Positions 1-9,085 are shown, numbered from the stretch's first letter. The stretch: DNA of 64,000 bases from Halomonas eurihalina (GCF_008274785.1 NZ_VTPU01000006.1:124001-188000); one strand, 5' to 3'. Notes: generated by a model not told the origin, from the sequence alone. Numbers and translations are program-made.

Positions 1-2162
1 CACCGCAGGTTCGGGTGCCGGCCTCCCGCGAGCGGGTGACGGCCGTGGGCCCTCTGGCACTGCGCGATCGCAATCTGCTGGTACGTGGCGATGCCGCGTC
101 CTTCTCGCTGGACAGCGAGGCGGCGAACATCGACCAGGCTCATTATGTGGCCCATGAGCAGCGGCTGCGCGGCGATGCCACTCAACTGGCGCGGGTCGCC
201 GAGGGGCGCTACCAACTTACCGAGGCCAGCTTCACCACCTGCGAGCCGGGCAGCGACCTGTGGCGATTGGTAGGCAATGACATCGTGCTGGATCAGCAGA
301 GCGGTTTCGGTACCGCGCGGCATGCCCGCCTCGAGGTCGGCAAGGTACCGGTCTTCTATTGGCCCTGGGTGCGCTTTCCCATCGACGAGCGACGCCAGAC
401 CGGGTTCCTGTGGCCGACCCTCGGCACCTCCGGCGATGGGCTCGATTATGCCCAACCGTTTTACTGGAATATCGCCCCCAATCAGGACGCGACCATCACG
501 CCTCGTGTGATCAGCGACCGTGGCCTGCTGCTCGGGGGGGAATATCGCTATTTGCTGCCCTCCGACGCCGGCACCATCGAGGGGGCCTACATCGCCGATG
601 ATCGACGAGCCGGCGATGAGGCCTCGACCGATTCGTCGCTGGAGAATGGCGATGCCCGCTGGTATCTCGATTACCGTCATGCCGGGCGTGTCGATAAGCG
701 GACGCGCTATCAGTTGCGCTATGGGGCTGCCAGCGACGGCCGCTATTTCGACGATTTTGGCCAGACATTCGGTGATACCGATACCCAGAACATGGCGCGC
801 TTGGCTCAGGTTGAATATCGTGGCGACACCTGGCGGCTAGAGGGCAAGGCCCAGGGCTATCAAGTACTGGACGACCCGCTGGACGAGAACGACAAGCCGT
901 TCTATCGGCTGCCGAGCCTGACCGCCCAGGCGCGCTGGGAGCAAGATGTCGGTTTCTACGAAGAGTGGAACGCCAATGCCACCTACTTCTGGCGCGACAT
1001 CGAGGGCGATGAGCAGGGCTTCTATGACTTCAGGGACCAGCAACGGCAGGTACCGCTGCGCGAAGCGGCCAACGGGGCCAGGTTCCAACTGACGCCAGCC
1101 GTCGGCTGGCGGGCCGATACGACCTGGGGCTTTCTCGAGCCCCGGCTGCAGTTGCACCATACCAACTATGAGCTGGATTACGGTGATCGCCGCACCGAGC
1201 GTGACGAGAGCCTGACGCGCACGTTGCCGGTGGCCTCCGTGGATGCCGGCCTGGTCTTCGAGCGGGATCTCGACGTCGGCGGCGACGCTTATCGCCAGAC
1301 GCTGGAGCCTCGCCTCAACTACGCCTATGTACCGGCCCGTGACCAGAGCGAATTCCCCGATTTCGACACCTCGGAGCTGGCCTTTTCCTGGAACCAGCTG
1401 TGGTCGCCCTACCGTTTCAGCGGCGGTGATCGCGTCGGTGACCTCAACCGGCTCTCCTATGGTGTGAAGAGCCGTTTTCTCGAGGACAGCAGCGGTCGTG
1501 AACGGCTCTCCTTCGGGCTGGGCCAGGCGGCCTACTTCGAGGATCGGCACGTTGACATGCAAGGGGATTCCGACACCCTGCCCGAGGATCGGGATGATCG
1601 CTATCGCGCCACCCGCCAGCGTTCGCCCTGGGTGACCCAGCTCGACTGGCGGATCGATGATCACTGGCGTACCCGTTGGGAGTGGCTCTACGACGACCGC
1701 AAGAGCCGTACCGAGAGCACGGGGTTCGATGTGCAATACCGGGCCGATGCCGGGCATGTGTTGAACCTCGGCTACCGCTGGCAACTCGAAGGCTTCGAGC
1801 CTGCCGAGGATATCGAGGACACACGGACCTACAACCTTGAAGAGTTCTCCGCGTCCTTCGCCTACAAGGCCATGAATCGCCTGGATCTGATCGGCGGGGT
1901 GCGCTACGACAACACCAACGACCGCATGCTCGAGCAACTGGCGGGTGTGCAGTGGAACGACTGCTGCTATGGTCTGCAGCTGGTGTGGCGCGAGTGGATC
2001 GATGACGAGGACACCGCCAACACCATCGAGGACGACACCACGGATCGCGGGCTCTTCCTGCGCTTCGTGTTCAAGGGATTGGGCGGCGTTGGCGGCGAGT
2101 CCGGTAACTATTTCGAAGCGGCGGTGCCCGGCTATCGCGGCACCGACCTTAGCCGGCCCTGA
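1..2162 (+). CDS. lptD: LPS-assembly protein LptD, 5' end missing
   Basis: Outer-membrane beta-barrel that, with LptE, inserts lipopolysaccharide into the outer leaflet. The frame is open to the left edge (first full codon at 3), so the signal peptide and part of the N-terminal OstA-like domain are outside the window; about 719 residues are visible against roughly 780 in E. coli. Seen here: the CEPGSD segment, the family-typical stretch VFYWPWVRFPIDER followed by PFYWNIAPNQD, many alternating barrel strands, and a C-terminal NDCCYGL cysteine pair. In E. coli LptD such N- and C-terminal cysteines form the disulfides needed for function. The gene directly precedes surA, the chaperone of its own assembly, as in many gammaproteobacteria. 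Confidence 0.95.
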   Translation, partial: PQVRVPASRERVTAVGPLALRDRNLLVRGDAASFSLDSEAANIDQAHYVAHEQRLRGDATQLARVAEGRYQLTEASFTTCEPGSDLWRLVGNDIVLDQQSGFGTARHARLEVGKVPVFYWPWVRFPIDERRQTGFLWPTLGTSGDGLDYAQPFYWNIAPNQDATITPRVISDRGLLLGGEYRYLLPSDAGTIEGAYIADDRRAGDEASTDSSLENGDARWYLDYRHAGRVDKRTRYQLRYGAASDGRYFDDFGQTFGDTDTQNMARLAQVEYRGDTWRLEGKAQGYQVLDDPLDENDKPFYRLPSLTAQARWEQDVGFYEEWNANATYFWRDIEGDEQGFYDFRDQQRQVPLREAANGARFQLTPAVGWRADTTWGFLEPRLQLHHTNYELDYGDRRTERDESLTRTLPVASVDAGLVFERDLDVGGDAYRQTLEPRLNYAYVPARDQSEFPDFDTSELAFSWNQLWSPYRFSGGDRVGDLNRLSYGVKSRFLEDSSGRERLSFGLGQAAYFEDRHVDMQGDSDTLPEDRDDRYRATRQRSPWVTQLDWRIDDHWRTRWEWLYDDRKSRTESTGFDVQYRADAGHVLNLGYRWQLEGFEPAEDIEDTRTYNLEEFSASFAYKAMNRLDLIGGVRYDNTNDRMLEQLAGVQWNDCCYGLQLVWREWIDDEDTANTIEDDTTDRGLFLRFVFKGLGGVGGESGNYFEAAVPGYRGTDLSRP

Positions 2163-2230
2163 ACGGCGCGTAGATCAACGTCCGCCGGTAGACGCTCCCG
2201 CAACCACTCATGATGAAAGGAAGGAACAAC

Positions 2231-2872
2231 ATGCGCAGCCGACAACTCGCCACCCTGACACTGGCCCTGTGCCTCGGACTGGCGCCGGTGGGCGTCATGG
2301 CCCAGGACGCACGTCAGCCCCTGGACCGCATTGTGGCGGTGGTCAACGAGGGCGCGATCATGAACACCCAGTTCGAGGATCGTCTGGCGCGTACCCGTGC
2401 CCAGATGGAAGCCGGGGGCATGCAGGTGCCGCCGGACGATGTGCTGCGCCAGCAGGTGCTCGAGCGGTTGATCGTCGAGGAAATCCAGCTGCAGATGGCG
2501 CGGGAAGCCAACCTCAGCGTGGACGATACCGAGCTCAACGGTCAGGTACGGGCCATTGCCCAGAACAATGGCATGACGCTGGAACAGTTTGCCGATGCCC
2601 TGGAGGCCGATGGCCTGTCGCTCGGTGCGGTGCGCGACCAGGTTCGGCGCGAGCTCTTGATGCGCCAGATCCAGCAGCGTCGCGTCGGCAGCCGGGTGAG
2701 TATCTCCGAGGCTGAAGTCAACCGCTTCATCGAGCAGCAGGGCGGTGGTGTAACGGCCGAACAGGCGCGTCAGGCGTTGTTCCAGCGCAAGGCCAATGAC
2801 GAGATGGAAGCCTGGGTGCAGGAAATTCGCTCCCAGGCCTTCGTCGACGAGCGCCTCGGATCGGGGTCGTGA
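2231..2872 (+). CDS. surA: SurA-like periplasmic chaperone lacking both PPIase domains
   Basis: Periplasmic chaperone for outer-membrane proteins. The chosen ATG follows AAGGAAGGA and opens a signal peptide (MRSRQLATL, hydrophobic core, likely cleavage after VMA); an ATG at 2210 lacks this spacing. Mature residues 27-150 match the SurA N domain (LDRIVAVVNEGAIMNTQFEDR, then VLERLIVEEIQLQMA). After SISEAEVNRFIEQQ the protein runs almost directly into a C-terminal helix (ARQALFQRKANDEMEAW, ending IRSQAFV) like the end of full SurA. The product is 213 aa against about 430, and neither parvulin domain is present. The reading frame is intact, so this looks like a clean domain loss rather than a frameshift. 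It lies between lptD and pdxA, the usual surA position, and its stop overlaps the pdxA start by 4 bp. Confidence 0.85.
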   Translation: MRSRQLATLTLALCLGLAPVGVMAQDARQPLDRIVAVVNEGAIMNTQFEDRLARTRAQMEAGGMQVPPDDVLRQQVLERLIVEEIQLQMAREANLSVDDTELNGQVRAIAQNNGMTLEQFADALEADGLSLGAVRDQVRRELLMRQIQQRRVGSRVSISEAEVNRFIEQQGGGVTAEQARQALFQRKANDEMEAWVQEIRSQAFVDERLGSGS

Positions 2873-3918
2873 GCGACACCGAGTTACCTGTTCTTGCCCT
2901 GACCACCGGCGAGCCGGCCGGCATTGGTCCCGAACTCGCGGTCATGCTGGCAAGCGAGGCGCCGCCGTCCGCCAGGGTAGTGGCGGTGGGCGATCCGGCG
3001 CTGCTCGAGGAACGTGCCCGAAGCATCGGTCGTTCCATCACGATACGCACGCTCTCGCCGGGTGAGGCGCCGCCAGCGCCTCGGGCGGGCGTGCTGCCGG
3101 TGTGGCCGGTCTCGCTGCGAGCGCCGTGTCGGGCTGGAAGGCTGGATACGCACAATGCCGCTTATGTGCTGGAGACCCTGGCCACGGCGGTCGATGCCTG
3201 TCAGGCCGGGGAGGCGGCGGGTATCGTTACCGCCCCCTTGCACAAGGGGGTCATCATCGACGCCGGCCATGACGATTTCCGCGGCCATACCGAATACCTG
3301 CGCGATGCCTGTGGTGTCGACGAGGTGGTGATGATGCTCGCCACCGAGAAGGCCCTGCACGCTGCCTCGCCTTCATGGCATGGCGAAACGGCGTTGCGCG
3401 TCGCTCTGGCGACCACTCATCTGCCGTTGCGAGAGGTGAGCGATGCCGTGACCGGGCCTCGATTGACGCGTATCCTGCGTATCCTCGATGCCGAGTTGCG
3501 ACATCGCTTCGGCATCCTGTCGCCCCGTATCCTGGTCTGTGGGCTCAATCCCCACGCCGGTGAAGGAGGGCACCTGGGCCGCGAGGAGCTCGATGTCATC
3601 ATTCCAACCCTCGAGGCCCTGCGTGACGAAGGGTTGACGCTTGACGGCCCGCTGCCGGCGGATACCCTGTTCACCCCGCATCATCTGGCCCGGGCCGATG
3701 CCGTCCTGGCGATGTATCATGACCAGGGGCTGCCGGTACTCAAGTACGCGGGCTTCGGACGCGCCGCCAACATCACCCTGGGACTGCCGCTGGTGCGTAC
3801 CTCGGTGGATCACGGCACAGCGCTGGACCTCGCCGGTCGCGGCGAGGCCGACCCGGGCAGCCTCGCCGTCGCCGTGGCATTGGCCACCGAGATGGCCGAC
3901 CGAGGCAGACTCGCCTGA
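2869..3918 (+). CDS. pdxA: 4-hydroxythreonine-4-phosphate dehydrogenase PdxA
   Basis: NAD-dependent oxidation of 4-phosphohydroxy-L-threonine in de novo pyridoxal-phosphate synthesis; cytoplasmic and metal dependent. It starts at a GTG inside a GTGA overlap with the surA stop, implying translational coupling. Family signatures: TTGEPAGIGPEL near the N terminus, TAPLHKGVI, GHTEYL, GLNPHAGEGGHLGREE and AMYHDQGLPVLKYAGF, which carry the metal-binding histidines of the family. The product is 349 aa, slightly longer than E. coli PdxA (329 aa). It lies in the conserved surA-pdxA-rsmA-apaG-apaH run. Confidence 0.96.
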   Translation: MSDTELPVLALTTGEPAGIGPELAVMLASEAPPSARVVAVGDPALLEERARSIGRSITIRTLSPGEAPPAPRAGVLPVWPVSLRAPCRAGRLDTHNAAYVLETLATAVDACQAGEAAGIVTAPLHKGVIIDAGHDDFRGHTEYLRDACGVDEVVMMLATEKALHAASPSWHGETALRVALATTHLPLREVSDAVTGPRLTRILRILDAELRHRFGILSPRILVCGLNPHAGEGGHLGREELDVIIPTLEALRDEGLTLDGPLPADTLFTPHHLARADAVLAMYHDQGLPVLKYAGFGRAANITLGLPLVRTSVDHGTALDLAGRGEADPGSLAVAVALATEMADRGRLA

Positions 3919-3944
3919 CCGATCAGCAAGAAGGACGATAGTGA

Positions 3945-4751
3945 ATGACATCCCGCCCTACGGGTCATCGCGCGCGCAAGCGCTTCGGCCAGAATTTCCT
4001 GCGTGACCCCGGCATTATTTCCCGGTTGGTACGTGCTATCGGCCCCAAGCCTGGCCAGCGGCTTGTGGAGGTCGGTCCCGGCCAGGGCGCGCTCACCGAG
4101 CCCTTGCTCGAGGCAGCCGATGGGCGGCTCGAAGTCATCGAGCTGGACCGCGACCTGATACCAGGCCTGCGCGTGCAGTTCTTCGACAAACCAGGGTTCG
4201 TCATCCACGAGGGCGATGCCCTCAAGTTCGATTTCCGTGAGCTTTGCGGCGACGGCCCCGCGCTGCGCGTGGTGGGCAACCTGCCCTACAACATTTCCAC
4301 GCCGCTGATTTCTCACCTGCTGGCGGCTGGCGATGCCGTGGCGGACATGCATTTCATGCTGCAGAAGGAAGTGGTCGAGCGTCTTGCGGCCGAGCCCGGT
4401 GGTGCCGAGCGCAGCCGCCTTTCGGTGCTGGCCCAGTACCATTGCCGCGTCGAGTCGCTGTTTACCGTGCCGCCGGAGGCCTTCGTGCCGCGTCCCAAGG
4501 TGGAATCGGCCATCGTGCGACTCACACCGCATGAGACGCCGCCGCATCGCGCCCAGGACGAGGCGTTGATGTTCGAGGTCGTGCGCGAGGCCTTTACCCA
4601 GCGGCGCAAGACACTGCGCAACAACCTCAAGTCACGCCTGTCGGGCGAGGCTTTGTCGGCGCTCGACATCGATCCGGGGCGTCGACCGCAGACCCTTTCG
4701 GTGGCGGAATTCGTGCGTATCGCCGATCACCTGACGAAGGAGGGGAGTTGA
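3945..4751 (+). CDS. rsmA: 16S rRNA (adenine1518/1519-N6)-dimethyltransferase
   Basis: KsgA/RsmA dimethylates two adjacent adenines in helix 45 of 16S rRNA late in 30S assembly, using S-adenosylmethionine. The 268-aa product starts RARKRFGQNFLRD and has the SAM motif VEVGPGQGALTEPLLE and the catalytic NLPYNIST motif, followed by the C-terminal helical domain (REAFTQRRKTLRNNLK). The ATG at 3945 follows an AAGGA box. Its stop overlaps the apaG start by one base (TGATG), so the genes are probably coupled. Confidence 0.97.
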   Translation: MTSRPTGHRARKRFGQNFLRDPGIISRLVRAIGPKPGQRLVEVGPGQGALTEPLLEAADGRLEVIELDRDLIPGLRVQFFDKPGFVIHEGDALKFDFRELCGDGPALRVVGNLPYNISTPLISHLLAAGDAVADMHFMLQKEVVERLAAEPGGAERSRLSVLAQYHCRVESLFTVPPEAFVPRPKVESAIVRLTPHETPPHRAQDEALMFEVVREAFTQRRKTLRNNLKSRLSGEALSALDIDPGRRPQTLSVAEFVRIADHLTKEGS

Positions 4752-5140
4752 TGGAGACCTCGCCTCAGGGTGAACAGGTGCATGTCGATGTCGAACCGGC
4801 CTTCTGTGCCGAGGAGTCGGCGCCGTCGGAGCAGCGTTATGTGTTCAGCTACACCATCACCGTGCACAATCATTCCCGGCACAGCATGCAACTGATGGCG
4901 CGTCACTGGACGATCACCCAGGGGAGTGGCCAGGTACAGGAGGTCCGGGGCAAGGGCGTGGTCGGCCAGCAGCCGCTGATCGGCCCCGGCCAGACCTTTC
5001 GCTATACCAGTCGGGCGATTCTCGATGGCCCGGTGGGCGTCATGGAAGGCGCCTTCACTTGTGTCGATACCGCCACCCAGCGCCCCTTCGAGGTGCCCAT
5101 CGCGCCTTTCCGACTGGCTGGTCCCAATCAGGTGCACTGA
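4751..5140 (+). CDS. apaG: ApaG protein (Co2+/Mg2+ efflux-associated)
   Basis: Small beta-sandwich protein (129 aa, family about 125). The name comes from linkage to apaH; the biochemical role is not firmly settled, although mutants have been tied to cobalt/magnesium phenotypes. The family core is clear: YTITVHNHSRHSMQLMARHW, the GSGQVQEVRGKGVVGQQP segment and PGQTFRYTS. The ATG at 4751 overlaps the rsmA stop by one base and is preceded by AGGGGAG; a TTG one codon earlier is less likely. rsmA-apaG-apaH is a conserved operon in gammaproteobacteria. Confidence 0.95.
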   Translation: METSPQGEQVHVDVEPAFCAEESAPSEQRYVFSYTITVHNHSRHSMQLMARHWTITQGSGQVQEVRGKGVVGQQPLIGPGQTFRYTSRAILDGPVGVMEGAFTCVDTATQRPFEVPIAPFRLAGPNQVH

Positions 5141-5170
5141 GGCCACGCCTTCACCACGACAGGAGAGAGC

Positions 5171-5977
5171 ATGTCCACCTACGCCATCGGTGACTTGCAG
5201 GGCTGCCACGCCGAATTTGTCGCCCTGCTCGAACGCTTGTCATTCGATCCACGCCACGACCGGCTCTGGCTGGCCGGCGACCTGGTCAATCGTGGCCCGG
5301 GCTCGCTCGATTGCCTGCGTGAGGTCATGGCACTGGACGCAAGTGCCGAGGTGGTGCTGGGCAATCATGATCTGCACCTGCTGGCCGTGGCACGCGGTGG
5401 CGCCGGGCTCAAGCGCAAGGATACTCTGGCGGCCATCCTCGAGGCGTCTGATCGCGAGACGCTGCTAGACTGGCTGCAGAGTCGCCCGCTGTTGGTGCGT
5501 CGAGATGATACGCTGATGACACATGCCGGCATACCGCCGCACTGGGAAGCCGATCAGGCCGAACGATTGGCCGGTGAAGTCGCGACCTGCCTGCGCGGTG
5601 AGCGTGCCGGGGCGTTCCTCGAGCGCATGTACGGCAACGAGCCCTCGTGCTGGCGGGATGACCTCGAGGGCATCGAGCGCCAGCGGATGATCGTCAATAC
5701 CTTCACGCGGATGCGCTTCATCGATGCCGAGGGCTGCCTCGACTTCGCCGCCAAGGAAGGGTTCGACAGTGCGCCCGAGGGCTTCGCTCCCTGGTTCCAG
5801 TTTGCCCGTCATGACCCGGTGCGCCTGCTGTTTGGCCACTGGGCGGCACTGGAGGGGCGCACGCCGGGCAGTCGGGTACAGGCCGAGGCCCTGGATACCG
5901 GTTGTGTGTGGGGTGGCGAATTGACTGCCCTGAATCTCGAGACCGGCGAGCGCATCAGCGTGCCCGGCTGGCGCTGA
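5171..5977 (+). CDS. apaH: Bis(5'-nucleosyl)-tetraphosphatase, symmetrical
   Basis: Hydrolyses diadenosine tetraphosphate to two ADP. It belongs to the calcineurin-like metallophosphoesterases, and the dimetal motifs are in order: GDLQGCH near residue 8, GDLVNRGP near residue 37 and GNHDLHLL near residue 65, with MTHAG further on. Length (268 aa) is close to E. coli ApaH (280 aa). The start follows AGGAGAGAGC. It is the third gene of the rsmA-apaG-apaH unit; glpE begins 27 bp after its stop. Confidence 0.96.
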   Translation: MSTYAIGDLQGCHAEFVALLERLSFDPRHDRLWLAGDLVNRGPGSLDCLREVMALDASAEVVLGNHDLHLLAVARGGAGLKRKDTLAAILEASDRETLLDWLQSRPLLVRRDDTLMTHAGIPPHWEADQAERLAGEVATCLRGERAGAFLERMYGNEPSCWRDDLEGIERQRMIVNTFTRMRFIDAEGCLDFAAKEGFDSAPEGFAPWFQFARHDPVRLLFGHWAALEGRTPGSRVQAEALDTGCVWGGELTALNLETGERISVPGWR

Positions 5978-6004
5978 CACTTTCTTCCGACGACGGAGGT
6001 TCGC

Positions 6005-6352
6005 ATGACATCCTCTTCTTTTCAGCATCTGGACGTCGCCACCCTGGCCGGCTGGCTGGATGCGGCGCGTCCACTGACCCTGGTCGACATTCGTGACCCG
6101 GCAAGCTTCGCCGCCGGCCACCTGCCCGGCAGCCGCCATCTGGACAACGATGGGGTGCCGGCACTGTTGGCCGAAGCCGAGCGCGAGACGCCGCTGGTGG
6201 TGGTCTGCTATCACGGCAACTCCAGCCAGCAGGCCGCCGCCTGGCTGGCCGGCCAGGGCTTCGAGGACGTCTACAGCCTGGATGGCGGCTTCACCGATTG
6301 GCGGTCGAAGCATCCCGAGCGGGTGGCATCGGGTGATGTCGACGGAGCTTGA
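6005..6352 (+). CDS. glpE: Thiosulfate sulfurtransferase GlpE (single-domain rhodanese)
   Basis: Single rhodanese domain, 115 aa, which transfers sulfane sulfur from thiosulfate to cyanide or other thiophilic acceptors such as thioredoxin. The protein has [18 protein letters not shown] and the active-site loop [12 protein letters not shown] with the catalytic cysteine, then [11 protein letters not shown]. Size and loop match GlpE more than two-domain rhodaneses. The cca start codon lies inside its last codons, a 17-bp overlap in another frame. Confidence 0.9.
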   Translation: MTSSSFQHLDVATLAGWLDAARPLTLVDIRDPASFAAGHLPGSRHLDNDGVPALLAEAERETPLVVVCYHGNSSQQAAAWLAGQGFEDVYSLDGGFTDWRSKHPERVASGDVDGA

Positions 6353-7481
6353 TCATCGTCTCGCCGGCCTCGATGTCTATCGGGTCGGTGGTGCCGTACG
6401 CGATGCTCTGCTGGGTTGGCCGGTCACCGATGTCGACTGGGTCGTGGTCGGTGCCACGCCCGAGGCCATGCGGCAACGCGGCTTCAAACCGGTGGGGCGC
6501 GATTTTCCGGTCTTCCTGCATCCCGACAGTCATGAGGAATTCGCCCTGGCGCGCACGGAGCGCAAGTCGGGGCATGGCTATACCGGCTTCGAGATCCATG
6601 CCAGTCCATCGGTCACCCTCGAGGAGGACCTGGCGCGCCGCGACCTGACCATCAATGCCATGGCCGAGACGCCGTCGGGCGAACTGGTCGATCCCTTCGG
6701 CGGCCGTGCCGACCTGGAGGCGCGGGTGCTGCGCCATGTCTCACCGGCCTTTATCGAGGACCCGCTGCGGGTACTGCGGGTCGCGCGTTTTCTGGCGCGC
6801 TATGCCGGTCTTGGCTTCGTCATCGCCGAGGAAACCCTGACCCTGATGCGGCGGTTGGTGACGAGTGGTGAAATCGCCCATCTGGTTGCCGAGCGGGTCT
6901 GGACGGAGACCGAGAAGGCGCTGGGCGAACCCTGGCCCGATGTCTATTTCCAGACGCTCGACGACCGCGGTGCCCTGGCGGTGCTGATGCCGGAGCTGGT
7001 GGCGGATACCGCGCAACTGGACGAGGCCCTGGGGCGCCTGCAGCGCTTGCCCGAGGATATCGATTCCCATGAGGCGGCTTTCTGGCGCTGGGCGCGTCTG
7101 GTGGAGCATCTGGTGCCAGAGCAGCGGCGTCACCTGTCCGAACGCTTGCGACTACCCAAGGCGGTGAGTCGTCTGGCCGATCAGGCCGCGCACACGCACC
7201 GCCTGGTCCACGAAACGGGCATGGTCGATGGCAAACGGGTCATGGCCTGGCTCGAGGGGATCGATGCCTGGCGCCGCAGCGAACGTGTGCCGTCATTGAT
7301 CGCTCTGGTCAGCCTGGACGATGCCAGTCTGGCCGAGGACCTGGCGCTGGCCTGGCGGCTGGCGACGCAAATCCTGCCGAAAAGCCTGGTCGATGAAGGT
7401 TACAAGGGCCGGGCGCTGGGGGAGGAACTGGCGCGCCGGCGTCGCGCAGCAATCGATGGCGTGATGGAGACAGGGCGCTAG
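6336..7481 (+). CDS. cca: CCA tRNA nucleotidyltransferase, form without HD domain
   Basis: Adds or repairs the 3'-CCA end of tRNAs without a nucleic-acid template. The ATG at 6336 ([19 protein letters not shown]) was chosen because the family fold starts there; the open frame further upstream only shadows glpE. Class II motifs: [10 protein letters not shown], the catalytic carboxylates in [33 protein letters not shown] and [12 protein letters not shown]. The C-terminal third has no HD phosphohydrolase motif, so at 381 aa it is shorter than E. coli Cca (412 aa) and probably lacks the phosphatase and phosphodiesterase activities. It ends in a CTAG shared with the stop of convergent folK. Confidence 0.94.
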   Translation: MSTELDHRLAGLDVYRVGGAVRDALLGWPVTDVDWVVVGATPEAMRQRGFKPVGRDFPVFLHPDSHEEFALARTERKSGHGYTGFEIHASPSVTLEEDLARRDLTINAMAETPSGELVDPFGGRADLEARVLRHVSPAFIEDPLRVLRVARFLARYAGLGFVIAEETLTLMRRLVTSGEIAHLVAERVWTETEKALGEPWPDVYFQTLDDRGALAVLMPELVADTAQLDEALGRLQRLPEDIDSHEAAFWRWARLVEHLVPEQRRHLSERLRLPKAVSRLADQAAHTHRLVHETGMVDGKRVMAWLEGIDAWRRSERVPSLIALVSLDDASLAEDLALAWRLATQILPKSLVDEGYKGRALGEELARRRRAAIDGVMETGR

Positions 7482-8011
7482 TTCCGAGGAATGCTCGAGC
7501 TAATGGACAAATCGCGCCCCCGCCAGACGAAGCTCACCGGCCACAGGTGCTGGTCGCTGGCGTCCAGGGCTTTCCAGAGATCGCGATAGCGCTCGCCGTT
7601 CACCGGGTGGCGCGTGTCGGGCAGCAGTTCCGCCAGGGGCTTGAGCACGAAGGCATGGTGCAGGATTTCCGCACGAGGCAGGCTGACGCCGTCGTGTTCG
7701 CCGCTGAGCCCTCCCACGTCGAGCAGGTCGACGTCCAGAGTGCGAGGGCTGAACTTGGGGCTGTCAGGATGCCGGCCGTTGGCGAATTCCAGACGCTTGC
7801 ACCAGGCCTGCAGCTCACCCACCGTCCAGTCGCAGTCGAACAGCGCCACCAGGTTGTAGAAGTTGCGGCCGTCCTCGAAACCCACCGGCTCGCTCTCGTA
7901 GACCTTCGAGACGCGTAGGTCGTCGAAGGTCTCCGCGAGGGCATCCAGGCAGGCGCGAATGTGGCGCTCGCGCTCGATGTTACTGCCGATGCTGACGCTG
8001 ACACGGGCCAT
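7478..8011 (-). CDS. folK: 2-amino-4-hydroxy-6-hydroxymethyldihydropteridine pyrophosphokinase
   Basis: HPPK transfers pyrophosphate from ATP to 6-hydroxymethyl-dihydropterin in folate synthesis. The 177-aa protein starts [18 protein letters not shown], the typical SxGSN opening, and contains [16 protein letters not shown] and the signature [13 protein letters not shown]. Its start overlaps the folB stop by one base, so folB and folK should be one transcript. Its 3' end overlaps cca by 4 bp, tail to tail. Confidence 0.95.
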   Translation of the reverse strand: MARVSVSIGSNIERERHIRACLDALAETFDDLRVSKVYESEPVGFEDGRNFYNLVALFDCDWTVGELQAWCKRLEFANGRHPDSPKFSPRTLDVDLLDVGGLSGEHDGVSLPRAEILHHAFVLKPLAELLPDTRHPVNGERYRDLWKALDASDQHLWPVSFVWRGRDLSISSSIPRN

Positions 8012-8376
8012 CAGTTTGTTTCCTCTCGCGTGCCGCGTTCGATGCGTACTCCCACCGCCTTGGCGGCCGGTACCGCGCCGGGCTTGCGCAGCGTCAGGCG
8101 CAGCCAGGCAATGGCGTACTCGTGGCGCAGCGTCTCGGCGAGGCGTTCGGCGAAGGTCTCGACAAGCTCAAACTGGTGAGTCGCGCCGAAGTCGGCGATG
8201 CGTTCGCTGATCGCGGCATAGTCGAGGGTTTCGTCGACGGCGTCGCGAGCTGCGGCGGGGCGGATGTCGGTGGCCATTTCCAGGTCCAGCACCAGCGTCT
8301 GGGTCATGGTGCGTTCCCAGTCATAGACGCCGATCACGGTGTCGACCTTGAGGGCTTCGATCAGTACGAGGTCCAT
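8011..8376 (-). CDS. folB: Dihydroneopterin aldolase
   Basis: Converts 7,8-dihydroneopterin to 6-hydroxymethyl-dihydropterin and glycolaldehyde, the step just before FolK. The true start is the ATG at 8376 (MDLVLIEALKVDTVIGVYDWER), giving 121 aa as expected; the longer open frame upstream has no family similarity. Conserved parts are the GVYDWER opening, DYAAISERI, the VETFAERLAE helix and KPGAVPAAKAVGVRIERG with the family lysine. It is transcribed away from plsY and coupled to folK. Confidence 0.94.
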   Translation of the reverse strand: MDLVLIEALKVDTVIGVYDWERTMTQTLVLDLEMATDIRPAAARDAVDETLDYAAISERIADFGATHQFELVETFAERLAETLRHEYAIAWLRLTLRKPGAVPAAKAVGVRIERGTREETN

Positions 8377-8512
8377 CGGAATTCCTGGCGCGTTTGACGG
8401 TGAAGGCGCGGCCGATTGTACGCGAGCCGGGGCGCCGACGACAGCGGGGCGCTGTTCTCGGCAGGGCGTGGCTGGCAGAATGGCCGGCTGAACCCTTCTT
8501 CGAGGCGCGGTC

Positions 8513-9085
8513 GTGCTGACGACTCTCGAAACGACCCTGCCACTGATGGCGTTGGGGTATCTCAGTGGAACCTGGCTCGGTGCCCTGATGGTGTGCCGTC
8601 TGGCCGGCGTGCCCGATCCCCGTCTGGCCGGCTCCTGCAATCCTGGCTTTTCCAACGTGTTGCGCCTGCACGGCATGCGCTTGGCGCTGGCTACCTTGCT
8701 GGTGGATACCGTCAAGGGGATGCCGGTGTTGGGCCTGGCGTTGCTCCGGGATCTGCCGCCCTGGGCGCAGGGATTGGTGGGGCTCGGCGTCATGTTGGGC
8801 CATAGCTATCCCGTCTGGTATCGCTTTCGGGGTGGGCGAGCGGTCGCCTGCGCCTTCGGTGTGATGCTCGTGCTGACGCCCTGGGTGGCACTGTGCTGCG
8901 CCCTGCTGTGGTGCCTGCTGGCCGGCAGTGGTCGGATGGCCGCACTCGCCTCCCTGGCGAGCGCGGCCCTGGCGCCGCTGTTCACCCTCTGGCTGGCGCC
9001 GGCCTATACCGAGGTAGTGATCGTATTTACCTTGCTGGTGCTGATCCGGCACGCGTTCTATCTGAGGCGGTGGTCGGGACGCTGA
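8513..9085 (+). CDS. plsY: PlsY-like glycerol-3-phosphate acyltransferase, degenerate motifs
   Basis: PlsY acylates glycerol-3-phosphate from acyl-phosphate at the inner membrane. The 190-aa protein has about five hydrophobic segments and the PlsY layout, opening YLSGTWLGALMVCRLAGVPDPR. The motifs have drifted: loop 1 is AGSCNPGFSNVLR (usual SGSxNPGATNxLR), loop 2 is FRGGRAVAC (usual FKGGKGVAT), and the C-terminal RHxxNIxRLxxGxE motif is replaced by IRHAFYLRRWSGR. It may be weakly active or inactive. The position next to folB and tsaD is the usual plsY locus. The GTG start is inferred. A 20-bp tandem duplication spans the stop codon. Confidence 0.8.
   Translation: MLTTLETTLPLMALGYLSGTWLGALMVCRLAGVPDPRLAGSCNPGFSNVLRLHGMRLALATLLVDTVKGMPVLGLALLRDLPPWAQGLVGLGVMLGHSYPVWYRFRGGRAVACAFGVMLVLTPWVALCCALLWCLLAGSGRMAALASLASAALAPLFTLWLAPAYTEVVIVFTLLVLIRHAFYLRRWSGR

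Noticed and set aside
837..1937. 366-aa open frame on the minus strand inside lptD
   Set aside because: High-GC antisense shadow of lptD; no recognisable domain, and lptD is certain.
6093..6335. Upstream extension of cca to 6093
   Set aside because: This stretch is glpE read in another frame; the Cca fold starts at MSTELDHRL.
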